Source of the DNA: an uncultured Lachnospiraceae bacterium
GTDB lineage: Bacteria > Bacillota > Clostridia > Lachnospirales > Lachnospiraceae
NCBI GenBank assembly: GCA_910579805.1
Contig: CAJTWM010000006.1
Span: 62,001 to 126,000, forward strand
DNA length: 64,000 nucleotides
Reading direction: 5' to 3'
Shown here: positions 10,672 to 20,385 of the stretch, one piece after another
Layout: the number at the start of each line of letters is the position of its first letter
Position numbering within the stretch: position 1 is the first letter of the stretch
Translations under genes and position numbers: made by a program
Notes under the pieces: model-generated
Databases searched by the model: none
Told to the model about the DNA's origin: nothing
Seen by the model: the letters and a program-made list of their open reading frames with translations, nothing else

Positions 10672-11469
10672 TCACCCTGCGTTTAACTCCGTCTTAAAAG
10701 AGGCGCAGTACTCTTCCGCTTTATCAGGCGCATATCCGCTTTCTTCCATCAGGCGGATAAAATGCGAACCTACAATGCAGCCGTCGATGACTTCCTTCAT
10801 CGGTTCCACATCTTCCGGCGTCCGTATGCCGAATCCCATCATGACCGGAACCTTGCTGTATCTTTTCACCTCTTTTAAATAATTCAGGATGTTTTTGTGA
10901 AAATCGGCGCTTTGTCCCGTAACCCCCATGGAAGACACACAGTAAACAAAGCCTCTCGCCCGTTCCAATACCATAGGCAGCCGTTTTCCCGACACCGGAG
11001 CCACAAGCTGGAGAATGATAGGATAGGCTTCGTCTTTTTCCAAAACCTCCCGTAACTGGAATTGCTCCTCAAAAGGGAGATCCGGAACGATCAGTCCGTC
11101 CACTCCTGCGCTTTTACATTCTTCGGCAAACTCTGCAAGTCCGTAATGGAGTATCGTGTTGAAATACATCATAAACACGATAGGCAGACCGCATCCTTCC
11201 TTTCTGACCTCCTTCACAAGTTTAAAAACTTTTTTCAGATTCGTTCCCTTTAATATGGATTGATAAGAGGCCTCCTGAATCACAGGCCCATCCGCCGTCG
11301 GATCCGAAAACGGGATACCCAGTTCTAAAACATCCAGTCCCGCTTTCTCCTGTGCATGGATCAGTTTTTTGCATCCCTCCATATCGGGGAGTCCCGCCGT
11401 CATATAAGTAATAAACGCTTTTTTCCCGTTTTTCTTTAATTGGTTCATTTTCTCTTCTATCCGATTCAT
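10672..11469 (-). CDS. trpA: Tryptophan synthase alpha chain
   Basis: This 265-residue TIM-barrel protein carries GLDVLELGIPFSDPTADGP, which contains the catalytic Asp of TrpA, the matching Glu region near the N-terminus (AFITYMTAGLPD), and the C-terminal phosphate-binding GFGIRTPEDV and GCIVGSHFI. It cleaves indole-3-glycerol phosphate to indole and glyceraldehyde-3-phosphate and channels indole to TrpB. Its ATG overlaps the trpB stop by one base (TGATG), so translation is coupled. The operon is controlled by the T-box at 12834-13170. Confidence 0.97.
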   Translation of the reverse strand: MNRIEEKMNQLKKNGKKAFITYMTAGLPDMEGCKKLIHAQEKAGLDVLELGIPFSDPTADGPVIQEASYQSILKGTNLKKVFKLVKEVRKEGCGLPIVFMMYFNTILHYGLAEFAEECKSAGVDGLIVPDLPFEEQFQLREVLEKDEAYPIILQLVAPVSGKRLPMVLERARGFVYCVSSMGVTGQSADFHKNILNYLKEVKRYSKVPVMMGFGIRTPEDVEPMKEVIDGCIVGSHFIRLMEESGYAPDKAEEYCASFKTELNAG

Positions 11470-12674
11470 CAGTTTAAATACTCCTTTCCGTTAAAATAAG
11501 CTTCTATTGTATGAGCGTCCTTATCCCCTCTTCCTGAAAGGCAGACTACAATGGCCTGTTCTTTTGTCATCGTCTCTGCCCTCTTAAATGCATAAGCGAG
11601 CGCGTGGGCGCTTTCGATCGCCGGAATGATCCCCTCCGTTTTACAAAGTTCGGCAAGTGCCGCCATAGCCTCGTCATCCGTGATCGATACATAATTCACT
11701 CTCTTGCTTGCCTTCAGATAAGCATGTTCCGGCCCCACCCCTGGATAATCCAATCCGGCTGAAATGGAATGGGCGATCTGCACGTTCCCGTCCTCGTCCT
11801 GCAGAAGATAAGATTTCATTCCGTGCAATGTTCCCGGATGTCCAAGCGCCATAGCCGAAGCGTGCTTTCCCGTTTCAATCCCAAGTCCTGCCGCCTCTAC
11901 GCCGATCAATTCCACTTCCGGCTCTTCGATAAATTCCGCAAACATACCGATAGAATTAGAACCGCCTCCCACACATGCCATCACCACCTCCGGCAGTCTG
12001 CTTTCCTTTTCCCAAAACTGTCTTTTGGCTTCTTTACTGATCACCCTTTGAAATTCCTTTACGATCTTGGGATAAGGGTACGGGCCTACTGCCGAACCGA
12101 TCACATAAAAAGTATCCTCCGCTTCTTTCGTCCATGCCCGCAATGCCTCATTCGTGGCGTCTTTCAGCGTTTTGCTCCCTGAAGTAACACTGACCACCTT
12201 TGCTCCCAGCATTTCCATACGCATAACGTTTAAATGCTGCCGTTCCATATCCTCCTCTCCCATATAAACGGTACACTCCATATGAAAGAGCGCCGCCCCC
12301 GTGGCCGTCGCCACTCCGTGCTGCCCCGCTCCGGTCTCCGCGATCACTTTGGTCTTTCCCATTCTTTTTGCCAAAAGAAGCTGCCCGATCACATTGTTGA
12401 TCTTATGAGCTCCCGTATGGTTCAGATCTTCCCTTTTCAAATAAATTTTCGTACCGTACTTTTCCGACAGCCTTTCCGCAAGATAGAGCGGCGTTTCCCG
12501 TCCTACATATTCTTTCAGGTAATAGTCGTATTCTTTCATAAAGTCCTTATCCTTGACGGCCGCTTCAAATGCAAGATCCAACTCCTCCAACGTATTCATC
12601 AGGGATTCCGATACATACTGTCCTCCAAACTCTCCATAATAAGTCTTTTTTCTTTGTTTTTCTACATTTTCCAT
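11469..12674 (-). CDS. trpB: Tryptophan synthase beta chain
   Basis: The start chosen is the ATG at 12674 ([20 protein letters not shown]), since GGAGG lies six bases upstream; a longer frame begins at 12710 without one. The 401-residue protein contains the PLP lysine motif [10 protein letters not shown], the quinonoid-stabilising ETGAGQHG and the phosphate-binding [10 protein letters not shown], as in canonical TrpB1. It condenses indole with serine. No other trp genes are in the window, so this T-box-driven trpBA pair is either detached from the rest of the pathway or used for indole salvage. Confidence 0.97.
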   Translation of the reverse strand: MENVEKQRKKTYYGEFGGQYVSESLMNTLEELDLAFEAAVKDKDFMKEYDYYLKEYVGRETPLYLAERLSEKYGTKIYLKREDLNHTGAHKINNVIGQLLLAKRMGKTKVIAETGAGQHGVATATGAALFHMECTVYMGEEDMERQHLNVMRMEMLGAKVVSVTSGSKTLKDATNEALRAWTKEAEDTFYVIGSAVGPYPYPKIVKEFQRVISKEAKRQFWEKESRLPEVVMACVGGGSNSIGMFAEFIEEPEVELIGVEAAGLGIETGKHASAMALGHPGTLHGMKSYLLQDEDGNVQIAHSISAGLDYPGVGPEHAYLKASKRVNYVSITDDEAMAALAELCKTEGIIPAIESAHALAYAFKRAETMTKEQAIVVCLSGRGDKDAHTIEAYFNGKEYLN

Positions 12675-12680
12675 ACTAAC

Positions 12681-12745
12681 CTCCATCTGCCTGCTCCAAC
12701 AGGCGTACAAATCAGGATCGGGAAATTTCCGATTTCACGCTGAAA
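12681..12745 (+). repeat. Copy of a dispersed intergenic repeat (TACAAATCAGGATC family)
   Basis: This segment begins CCATCTGCCTGCT and contains CAGGCGTACAAATCAGGATC, then GAAATTTCCGATTTCACGCTGA. It is closely similar to 51910-51972 and, inverted, to 10621-10671. Here it lies in the leader of trpB, and its left edge provides the trpB ribosome-binding site on the opposite strand. Confidence 0.7.
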
Positions 12746-12833
12746 TAGCAAATTGTAAAATCTTTGATTTTTCAATCTGCTCTCCTTCCTGCTTTTGTTT
12801 CCGACATTTTACCAGAAACCTTTACCCTGCAAT

Positions 12834-13170
12834 AAAAAAAGCACCCCATTGAAATCTTCCTAAAAGGGACGTATTTCAACGCGGTGCCACCCTGCTTCTC
12901 AATCTGACCGGACGGGCCTGCACATAAAAAGGCACTTTCCTAATCGGAAAGTGCCTGCCACCAATCATCTTGACTCTTTACGGATACGGAATCTCTTCGA
13001 TATCCTCCTCTTTTAACGTTGAGGAAACGGCGCAGACTACTAAGAAATCCGTTCATCCGGCATCTCACAAACCCATTCCCATATGCGTCCCATATCTGCT
13101 CACACCAGCCGCAGACTCTCTGTCATGTTCCATCAAATGGTACTCTTTTTGCTCATCGACTTTGCTGTTA
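12834..13170 (-). promoter_or_regulatory. T-box riboswitch leader (tryptophan) of trpBA
   Basis: On the minus strand the exact T-box sequence AGGGTGGCACCGCG occupies 12882-12895. It is followed by a terminator whose stem pairs GCACCGCGTTGAAAT with ATTTCAATGGGGTGC and ends in seven U residues (12834-12840). Upstream are stem I hallmarks: AGAGAGTC, GGTGTGAGC and AGTAG. A UGG codon at 13073-13075 within GGAATGGG is the likely specifier (tryptophan), judged by position relative to the AGUA motif. Uncharged tRNA-Trp should stabilise the antiterminator and allow trpBA transcription. Between stem I and the T-box is an extra ten-pair hairpin with a U5 tail (12926-12955). Confidence 0.93.
12926..12955 (-). 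terminator. Terminator-like hairpin inside the T-box leader
   Basis: On the minus strand GGCACTTTCC and GGAAAGTGCC form a perfect ten-pair stem with a five-base loop, immediately followed by five U residues. It occupies the place of T-box stem III, but by its form it would also work as an intrinsic terminator. Confidence 0.7.
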
Positions 13171-13186
13171 TTTTTAAATTAGTGAT

Positions 13187-13216
13187 ACTATAGCATAAAG
13201 ATTACGATTTTGTCAA
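13187..13216 (-). promoter_or_regulatory. Sigma-A promoter of the trpBA leader
   Basis: On the minus strand a perfect TTGACA is separated by 18 bases from TATAGT, just upstream of T-box stem I. This places transcription start near 13180, as expected for a T-box RNA of about 340 bases. Confidence 0.85.
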
Positions 13217-13278
13217 CAAATTTTTCTTGACATTTCCGTGACTTTTTCAAAATGACTTTTCAAAACCGTTATCTCCGC

Positions 13279-16200
13279 TTATTTTTCTGTGCCTTTTTTC
13301 TTTTTGACAACTACCAAAATGACTATTATGCAAACTGCAACGACTGCCGCTACCACGCCTGCGATCAGCATGACAGAATTCGATGAAGCGTTGTTTTGGC
13401 TCTCTACGTTCTGTCCCGACGTCTGTGCTGCGCTTTCGCCTTCCTCCGCCTTCTGTGTACCGGTTCCTGCTCCCTTGATCAGTACCATAGCGGAAACGCC
13501 TTCTACCTGTGCCGTACCGCTGGCTGTTCCGAGAACCTCGCATCCGGCCTTTTCGCCATTTACATAAATCTCCCATTCTCCTTCCGGAAGGGATACGTTT
13601 ACGGCATCTTTGTTGGCATTATAGATCACGCAGATCTCATCGGCTGTTTCACCGTTGGGCTTATTCGCGATGGTATAAGCTACTACGTTAGGATCCAGTC
13701 CTTCCATAAAAGTAATATTTTCTTTGATCTCTTCCGCCGTTGTCATACGGAAAGCGCCGTGCGCCTTACGGAAAGCGATCAGACCTTTATAGTATTCGTA
13801 TACGTCCATGACGTTGCCTTTGGCGTACCATTTAATACTGTTAGTCGCATCCGGCGAAGCATAACTGTTTTCGTCAAAAGCGCCGGCCGTTGTCTGGGAC
13901 GGCTTCGTCCTTAACATCTCTTCGCCTGCCAGCATAAAGGGAACTCCCTGCGATGTAAATACGATCGCGCTGGAAAGTTTGTTCATTTTGACCAGATCTT
14001 CTTTTGCCGCATCCGCATTGGAGATCGATAATTTATCCCAAAGCGTCAAATTATCATGGCAGGATGCATAGTTGATACTCTGTCCCGGCTGTCCTGACCA
14101 GAAGTTGTCACTTTTGTCATGTTTGCTTATATCTACCTGCGGATGCTCGGTAGCGCCTACGACGCTGAATTTAATGCTTTCTTCCATACCTTCTTTGCCC
14201 GCTGCAAATCCGGTGTCGTATGCGTCAAATACATTTCCTCTGATACCGTCTCTGATATCGTCGCTGAATGCTCCGACTCTGTCTAACTGATAAGTATGAT
14301 TTTTTGTCGCCTGTAACTCTGAATCAATGGCTGCGTCGCCGCTGGTCCAGCCCTCTCCGTATATAATAATAGACGGATCTACCTCGTCAAGAGCCTTTCT
14401 GATCTCTGACATCGTCTCCAGATCATGGACTCCCATAAGGTCAAAACGGAAACCGTCGATATGATATTCCTCTGCCCAATAGACTACCGATTCAACCATA
14501 TATTTACGCATCATGGCGCGTTCCGAAGCCGTTTCGTTACCACAGCCCGACGCGTTGGAATAACTGTCGCCTACTTTTCTGTAATAATAATCCGGCACTG
14601 TCTTTTGGAACCAGGAATCCGCCGTATTGTAAGTATGGTTATATACCACGTCCATTACCACACGGATACCGTTTTCATGGAGGGTCTGAATCATCTGCTT
14701 CATTTCTTTTACACGCACTTCGCCATTGTAAGGATCCGTGCTGTAAGAACCTTCCGGAATGTTATAGTTTTTCGGATCGTATCCCCAGTTGAACTGATCG
14801 GAATCCAATTTACTTTCATCTACGGTCGCATAATCGTAACTGGGAAGGATCTGTACATGAGTAATCCCCAAATCCTTCATGTGGTCAAGTCCTGTAGGAA
14901 GTCCTTCGCCGTTTACCGTTCCGGTCTCCGTCAGACCCAGAAACTTACCCTTATTTTCAATATGTGCCGAGGAATCAGACGACAGATCCCTGACATGCAG
15001 TTCGTAGATCACGGCGTCCGTTGCGTTTATAAATTCAGGACGTGCGTCCGACTCAAAACCTTCCGGATCCGTCGTATCCAGATCAATGACCATACCTCTG
15101 TTTCCGTTCACGCCGGCAGTCCTTGCATAAAGATCCACTACTTCATTTACGACATCGCCGTTTTTGATCGTGTAAGTATAATATACTCCGTTTAAATCGC
15201 CTTCTTTTTCACACACCCATGTGCCTTTTTCATCTGCCTGCATGGGCAGCGTTTCGATCAGGTCCGTTGTAACTTCCGCGTCTCCCCCTTCGTACAGGTT
15301 TAAGGACACTTCCGAAGCAAGCGGCGCCCATACTCTGAATTTGGTGCTTTCCTTACTGTAAACCGCTCCCAGATCGTCTCCCTCATAAGAAAATGCTTCG
15401 TCAAAAAATGCGGAACCAATCACTTTTCTCATGGAAACCTGACAGCCTTCGTATTCTTCTCTCGTAACGGTATAGGATTTCGCCAGATCCAGCTCTTTTT
15501 CCATGATCAGACAGGCTGATTTTCCGTTCTGTCCTTCTCCTGCCTTAATTTCGCTGACCGTATAAGCAGTTCCTTCGTCGTCCGTCACGCTGAACCTGCC
15601 TGCTTCTTCCTGATCTGAAACGTCGATCGCTTTAGAAAGGGTAACAAAAATCTGCTCCGTAGTCTCTCCGAAATAAGCGTCGGCTATCACCGGACCTAAA
15701 TTTACCTCTGCCTTATCATACCAAACCGTTGGATTTCCCTCTACAATGTAAACGTCAAGTACCTTTCCGTCCGCTTTCGTCAAGTCGATCTGTCTGGAAA
15801 CGGCTGCGTCCATCTCTCCGTTTTGCAAGATTTGAATCCCCGCAGTCTCTACGCCTTCCTCAGGCATAAATCCTATATGGAAGACCGCACCGTAGCTGTC
15901 TTTTTCCGTGAGAGGATAGCTGCCCCCCGCGCCTTCTCCCAGCCACGCGTTCGCCTCTAATGTTTCACCATCATAGGTTTCGTCAAAGTTGTAATAATGT
16001 ACGTTCAGCTTCAGCGCGTCCGCTTCTTCATAAAGCTTGATCCTCGCTTCGTCCAACGCCGCATAGTCAAAGACTTCCGCCCCTTCGGGAGCCTCCGTTG
16101 CAAATTCCGCTTCACCGCTTGTCAGCCAGATCTCAACCACCTCCTTGTCAATCGTAACAAAGCGGTCGTCGCTGACGTCTTTGTCCTCCCATTCGTTCAG

Positions 16201-16479
16201 TCTGACAATAAAACCGATTTTGGACGGGGAATTATTGCTTTGATAAACGGCTACCTGCCCAAAGGAATCGCTTCCGTCAAAAGACACCTGCTGTCCGTCT
16301 TTTCCCTCCTCCCATATCCATAAATTCCAGCCTTCGTAATTGTTGTCGCTTCTGCCGCCATAATGGATGATCAGCGTTGTACCTGCCGCATAGGCTGTCA
16401 TGCTCGGCACAAATCCTGCTGCTACTGTCAGTACCATCATCCATATCGCCATAAATCCTGCAGTAATTTTCTTTCTCAT
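13279..16479 (-). CDS. Type I pullulanase (GH13), secreted and membrane-anchored
   Basis: The start chosen is the ATG at 16479 (MRKKITAGFMAIWMMVL), with AAAGGAG upstream; this gives 1066 residues with a signal peptide ending near TAYA. Domains: an N-terminal CBM41-like starch-binding region (IIHYGGRSDNNYEGWNLWIW), an early-set region, then the GH13 barrel with pullulanase-specific NWGYDP and catalytic motifs DVVYNH, GFRFDLMG (nucleophile Asp), YGEGW (acid/base Glu) and SCHDN. A C-terminal membrane helix followed by KKKKG anchors it to the cell. It debranches alpha-1,6 links in pullulan, glycogen or amylopectin outside the cell. It stands alone, with a likely promoter at 16661-16689. Confidence 0.93.
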   Translation of the reverse strand: MRKKITAGFMAIWMMVLTVAAGFVPSMTAYAAGTTLIIHYGGRSDNNYEGWNLWIWEEGKDGQQVSFDGSDSFGQVAVYQSNNSPSKIGFIVRLNEWEDKDVSDDRFVTIDKEVVEIWLTSGEAEFATEAPEGAEVFDYAALDEARIKLYEEADALKLNVHYYNFDETYDGETLEANAWLGEGAGGSYPLTEKDSYGAVFHIGFMPEEGVETAGIQILQNGEMDAAVSRQIDLTKADGKVLDVYIVEGNPTVWYDKAEVNLGPVIADAYFGETTEQIFVTLSKAIDVSDQEEAGRFSVTDDEGTAYTVSEIKAGEGQNGKSACLIMEKELDLAKSYTVTREEYEGCQVSMRKVIGSAFFDEAFSYEGDDLGAVYSKESTKFRVWAPLASEVSLNLYEGGDAEVTTDLIETLPMQADEKGTWVCEKEGDLNGVYYTYTIKNGDVVNEVVDLYARTAGVNGNRGMVIDLDTTDPEGFESDARPEFINATDAVIYELHVRDLSSDSSAHIENKGKFLGLTETGTVNGEGLPTGLDHMKDLGITHVQILPSYDYATVDESKLDSDQFNWGYDPKNYNIPEGSYSTDPYNGEVRVKEMKQMIQTLHENGIRVVMDVVYNHTYNTADSWFQKTVPDYYYRKVGDSYSNASGCGNETASERAMMRKYMVESVVYWAEEYHIDGFRFDLMGVHDLETMSEIRKALDEVDPSIIIYGEGWTSGDAAIDSELQATKNHTYQLDRVGAFSDDIRDGIRGNVFDAYDTGFAAGKEGMEESIKFSVVGATEHPQVDISKHDKSDNFWSGQPGQSINYASCHDNLTLWDKLSISNADAAKEDLVKMNKLSSAIVFTSQGVPFMLAGEEMLRTKPSQTTAGAFDENSYASPDATNSIKWYAKGNVMDVYEYYKGLIAFRKAHGAFRMTTAEEIKENITFMEGLDPNVVAYTIANKPNGETADEICVIYNANKDAVNVSLPEGEWEIYVNGEKAGCEVLGTASGTAQVEGVSAMVLIKGAGTGTQKAEEGESAAQTSGQNVESQNNASSNSVMLIAGVVAAVVAVCIIVILVVVKKKKGTEK

Positions 16480-16660
16480 ATCTATAACCCTGCTCCTTTC
16501 TCGGCGTGCAAATCCGTACCCTTTACGGTATACAGGCAAGATTGGGCTTGGGAAAAACTAAAAAACCTAAAAATGTCCGCTCCGGCTCGTGTACTTTGGC
16601 ACGCGTATCAATCAGGGGAGGCAAAATAGTTTCCCTCTTTTTCTATTCCCCGACAGCTAT

Positions 16661-16689
16661 ATTATAGCACCCCTTGTCACTTCAGTCTA
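16661..16689 (-). promoter_or_regulatory. Putative promoter of the pullulanase gene
   Basis: On the minus strand TATAAT is preceded at 17 bases by TAGACT, a weaker -35. The leader to the ATG would be about 175 bases. No operator was recognised with confidence. Confidence 0.45.
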
Positions 16690-16935
16690 AATAAATTTTC
16701 GTATTTTTTCGTAAAAATTAATTTTATGTTTTTGTATAAAATCAACAATAATACGGCTTGTCAAATTTTTGATTGAAAAGATTTTTATCTTATGGTATTT
16801 TTAGGAAGAAAAACGGAAATTCTATATCCTATAACAAACTCGGTAAACCGAGCCAAAAAACGAAGAAAGAAATGAAAAAGTAAACTTTCGGGCACCGGTT
16901 CCTATGCGTGCCGAAATGGAGAAATGGAGTACACT

Positions 16936-17964
16936 ATGGATTTTATAAAAAACAGTTATAAAGGTTTTCTGCTCTGCCTTGTCATTGCCGTTCCGTCATG
17001 GTTTTTAGGGGCTCTCTTCCCCATCGTCGGCGGTCCTGTCATTGCCATTCTGGCAGGCATGGTCATTACCATGTTTCTGAAAAACAAGGAGGGATTAGAG
17101 GCCGGTATCAAATTCACTTCCAAGAAAGTCCTGCAATATGCCGTTGTTCTTCTTGGTTTCGGACTCAACTTAAGCGTTATTTTAGAAACCGGAAAACAAT
17201 CGCTGCCAATCATCCTTGCCACCATTTCCATTTCCCTTATCATCGCCTTTATCCTGCATAAAGCAATGCGGATTCCCGGAAATATTTCCACACTGGTAGG
17301 GGTTGGTTCCTCAATCTGCGGCGGTTCTGCCATTGCGGCGACTGCACCGGTGATCGACGCGGACGACGAAGAGGTGGCGCAGGCAATTTCCGTTATTTTC
17401 TTTTTTAACGTGCTTGCGGCCATTATTTTTCCACACTTAGGCTCGTTGCTTAGTTTTTCTACTACAAGCGGCGATGCTTTCGGTATTTTTGCGGGTACGG
17501 CTGTCAATGACACCTCCTCCGTTACCGCCGCCGCCTCTACATGGGACAATATGTGGAATCTCGGCTCCACAACCTTGGACAAAGCCGTTACCGTTAAATT
17601 AACAAGAACCCTCGCTATCATTCCGATCGCTTTGGTCCTTGCCTTTTTAAGAACGAGAAGATCAAATGAAGACGGGAATAAAGTAGACTTTAAGAAGATC
17701 TTCCCTTTCTTTATCCTCTACTTTATCCTCGCCTCTGTTATTACCACGATCGCAGTAAAATGCGGCATACCGCTGTCCTTTTTCACCCCTTTTAAGGATC
17801 TGAGCAAGTTTCTCATCGTCCTCGCCATGGCGGCTATCGGGCTGAATACCGACATCGTAAAGCTGGTCAAGACCGGCGGGAAACCCCTTATCATGGGACT
17901 ATGCTGTTGGATTGGCATTACTTTGGTAAGCCTGATCCTCCAATCTGCCATGGGTATTTGGTAG
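16936..17964 (+). CDS. YeiH-family putative sulfate exporter (UPF0324)
   Basis: The start chosen is the ATG at 16936, since GGAG lies six bases before it; an in-frame ATG at 16924 is possible. The protein has 342 residues with about ten membrane helices and the family segments VGVGSSICGGSAIAATAPVI and GTAVNDTSSVTAA. UPF0324/YeiH proteins are conserved inner-membrane proteins proposed to export sulfite or sulfate; the function is weakly established. It stands alone on the plus strand, meeting a truncated gene on the opposite strand 20 bases downstream. Confidence 0.85.
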   Translation: MDFIKNSYKGFLLCLVIAVPSWFLGALFPIVGGPVIAILAGMVITMFLKNKEGLEAGIKFTSKKVLQYAVVLLGFGLNLSVILETGKQSLPIILATISISLIIAFILHKAMRIPGNISTLVGVGSSICGGSAIAATAPVIDADDEEVAQAISVIFFFNVLAAIIFPHLGSLLSFSTTSGDAFGIFAGTAVNDTSSVTAAASTWDNMWNLGSTTLDKAVTVKLTRTLAIIPIALVLAFLRTRRSNEDGNKVDFKKIFPFFILYFILASVITTIAVKCGIPLSFFTPFKDLSKFLIVLAMAAIGLNTDIVKLVKTGGKPLIMGLCCWIGITLVSLILQSAMGIW

Positions 17965-17983
17965 TTTAGGCGTCCTTGGCCGC

Positions 17984-18166
17984 CTAACAAGTGAATCCTT
18001 TTTCAAAAGTAACCCTCGTTCGGATACTGGAATTAGGGAAAAACAAAACGACGCTTTTTCCCTCAAGAAAACCGTTATATTTTCCGTCGCCGATTTCGTC
18101 CGCAATCCGGAAAATCTCATGGATCTCTTCCGGCTGCAGGTCAGTCAGCCTGATCAGATTTTTCAT
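17984..18166 (-). pseudogene. N-terminal fragment of a carbamoyltransferase (argF-like)
   Basis: The frame encodes only 60 residues, MKNLIRLTDLQPEEIHEIFR to SIRTRVTFEKG, which resemble the N-terminus of ornithine/aspartate-type carbamoyltransferases including the carbamoyl-phosphate-binding SxRTR motif. A full enzyme is about 300 residues, so the remaining four-fifths is gone. It is not expected to be active. It lies between the YeiH gene and the por operon and probably marks a deletion junction. Confidence 0.75.
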
Positions 18167-18213
18167 GTAAATCCGTCCTTTCTTTCATTTTCCGGTCTTT
18201 TCCGATTTAGCCC

Positions 18214-19152
18214 TTACTCACTGCACCGTACCTGCAGCTCTTCCCACCGTTTGTCCACTTCCTTCTGGAACTCCACGATCAGGTCTTCGTTGCCGCGCAC
18301 AAACAAATGCCGGAAACGGCGTTGGGGACGCAAAAACTCTTCTACCGGAAGTTTATGCTTCGGCTCATAACTTAAGATCCATTTTCCGTCCACTACTTCA
18401 TACAGCGGCCAGTAACAGGTTTCTACCGCCTTCTTACACATATCCATAAGCGCGGAAGGTTCGTATCCCCACCCTCTCGGACAGGGAGAAAGAATATTTA
18501 GGAAAGCCGGACCCGGCGTATAGATCGCCTTTTCGGCTTTTACATGCAGATCCTTAAAATTACCGATAAAAGTCGTCTGTCCCACATAAGGAATATGATG
18601 TTCGGCCATTATGGCCGCCAGATCTTTCCTTATCTGCACTTTTCCGTTCGATTCCTTTCCCGCCGGCGTAGTAGTCGTGTCCGCGAACTGCGGCGTCGCG
18701 GAGGAGCGCTGGGTTCCGGTATTCATATAAGCGCCGTTGTCGTAGCACACATATACCATATCGTGCCCTCTCTCCATTGCGCCGGACAGAGACTGAAAAC
18801 CAATATCATAAGTGCCGCCGTCGCCGCCGAAAGTAATAAATTTATAATTCTCCTTGATCTTTCCCTTTCTCTTCAATACCCGGTAAGCCGTCTCCACGCC
18901 GGACAGGGTTGCTCCGGCATTTTCAAATGCATTATGGATATAACTGTCCTCATATGCCGTATAAGGATACATAAAGGAAGATACCTCCAAACACCCCGTG
19001 GCGTTGCCTATCACCGCCTTATCTTCCTCATGCAGCGCGCGTAAGACCGCCCTTACCGCGACCGTACCGCCGCAGCCCGCGCACATTCTATGTCCCGGCG
19101 CCAGCCGTTCCGGCTTATTCATGACCTCTTTCAAATTATATGCTGATTCCAT
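18214..19152 (-). CDS. porB: 2-oxoacid:ferredoxin oxidoreductase, beta (TPP) subunit
   Basis: The 312-residue protein contains the thiamine-diphosphate motif GDGGTYDIG, the segment HRMCAGCGGTVAVRA with conserved cysteines near the N-terminus, and LSPCPRGWGYEP, all typical of PorB. With the alpha, gamma and delta subunits it oxidises pyruvate or a related 2-oxoacid with CoA, giving acyl-CoA, CO2 and reduced ferredoxin, a central reaction in anaerobes. It is last in a four-gene operon. Pyruvate is the likely substrate, but 2-ketoisovalerate-type paralogues look similar. Confidence 0.9.
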   Translation of the reverse strand: MESAYNLKEVMNKPERLAPGHRMCAGCGGTVAVRAVLRALHEEDKAVIGNATGCLEVSSFMYPYTAYEDSYIHNAFENAGATLSGVETAYRVLKRKGKIKENYKFITFGGDGGTYDIGFQSLSGAMERGHDMVYVCYDNGAYMNTGTQRSSATPQFADTTTTPAGKESNGKVQIRKDLAAIMAEHHIPYVGQTTFIGNFKDLHVKAEKAIYTPGPAFLNILSPCPRGWGYEPSALMDMCKKAVETCYWPLYEVVDGKWILSYEPKHKLPVEEFLRPQRRFRHLFVRGNEDLIVEFQKEVDKRWEELQVRCSE

Positions 19153-19197
19153 TTGATAACCATACCTTTCTTTTCCATATCGTTTCTTCTATGCCGG

Positions 19198-20385
19198 TTA
19201 CTCTTTCCGAAGCCCGATATACTCATACATATCCGTTATTTCATGCTCTGACGAGAGTTTTTCCAGCTTACCGTAGACCTGTTCAAAATCTTCCACCGTA
19301 ATATCCCTGCCGCCAAGACCGTAAAAGTAATTTACCACATCCGCGCCTGCTTTTGCACGGTACAACGCCGCCTGCACTTCTGCACCCAAAGGGCCTCCCG
19401 TTGCGGCAAACATCTCCGATCGGTCCAAAACGGCAATCGCTTTTACATGGGCCAGCGCCGCCGCGATCTCTTCTTCCGGAAAAGGACGGAATATCCGGAT
19501 CTTTAACAGCCCTACTTTTTTTCCCGTTTCTTTTCGTATCTTGTCTACCGCCGCCTTGCAGGTTCCCGCTGCCGAACCGATGATAACAATGGCGTATTCC
19601 GCGTCCTCCAGACAATATTCTTCAAAGAAGCCATATCTTCTGCCGGTCATTTTTTCAAACCGGTCCGCCACTTCCAAAATCACCTTCCGGGCATTTTTCA
19701 TTGCTTCGCGCTGCCCGCGCTTTGTTTCCATATAATAATTCGATACCGCATAAGGCCCCACTGCCATCGGCTCTTTGGCATTTAAAAGATAGTGTTCGGG
19801 ATTCCTCTCTCCCACAAACTCCTTCACGGAATCAGTCTCTACTAAAAGGATATTTTCTACGCCGTGACTGGTAATAAAGCCGTCCTGACAGATCATAACG
19901 GGAAGCATCACGTCTTTATGCTCCGCGATCGGAAAGGCCTGCAAAAAGTTATCGTATACTTCCTGATTGGATTCCGCATAGATCTGTATCCATCCGCTGT
20001 CCCTTGCCCCCATGCTGTCGGAATGGTCGGCGTTGATATTGATCGGCCCGGACAGGGCGCGGTTAACCAGCGCCATGACGATAGGCAGCCTGTCCGAAGC
20101 CGCCACATATAATTCTTCCCACATCAGCGCCATACCGCAGGACGAAGTGGCCGTAAGCGCCCTTGCCCCCGCCGCGCAGGCTCCAAGAGTCGCGCTCATG
20201 GCGCTGTGCTCGCTCTCTACCGGAATAAACTCCGTATCCATTTCACCGTTTGCTATGTATGAGGCAACATACTGGGGTATCTCCGTAGACGGCGTAATAG
20301 GAAACGCCGGCATCACATCGGGTTCGATCTGTTTGATGGCATAAGCTACCGCTTCATTGCCGGATAAACGTTCTCTGACTGCCAT
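19198..20385 (-). CDS. porA: 2-oxoacid:ferredoxin oxidoreductase, alpha subunit
   Basis: The 395-residue protein begins MAVRERLSGNEAVAYAIKQI and contains FPITPSTEIPQYV and ESEHSAMSATLGACAAGAR, the conserved alpha-subunit blocks that bind the TPP pyrimidine and substrate, followed by TATSSCGMALMWEE. A C-terminal segment with AVLDRSEMFAATGGPLG is also typical. It starts directly after the delta-subunit stop codon, with no gap. It acts in the heterotetrameric por complex. Confidence 0.93.
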   Translation of the reverse strand: MAVRERLSGNEAVAYAIKQIEPDVMPAFPITPSTEIPQYVASYIANGEMDTEFIPVESEHSAMSATLGACAAGARALTATSSCGMALMWEELYVAASDRLPIVMALVNRALSGPININADHSDSMGARDSGWIQIYAESNQEVYDNFLQAFPIAEHKDVMLPVMICQDGFITSHGVENILLVETDSVKEFVGERNPEHYLLNAKEPMAVGPYAVSNYYMETKRGQREAMKNARKVILEVADRFEKMTGRRYGFFEEYCLEDAEYAIVIIGSAAGTCKAAVDKIRKETGKKVGLLKIRIFRPFPEEEIAAALAHVKAIAVLDRSEMFAATGGPLGAEVQAALYRAKAGADVVNYFYGLGGRDITVEDFEQVYGKLEKLSSEHEITDMYEYIGLRKE

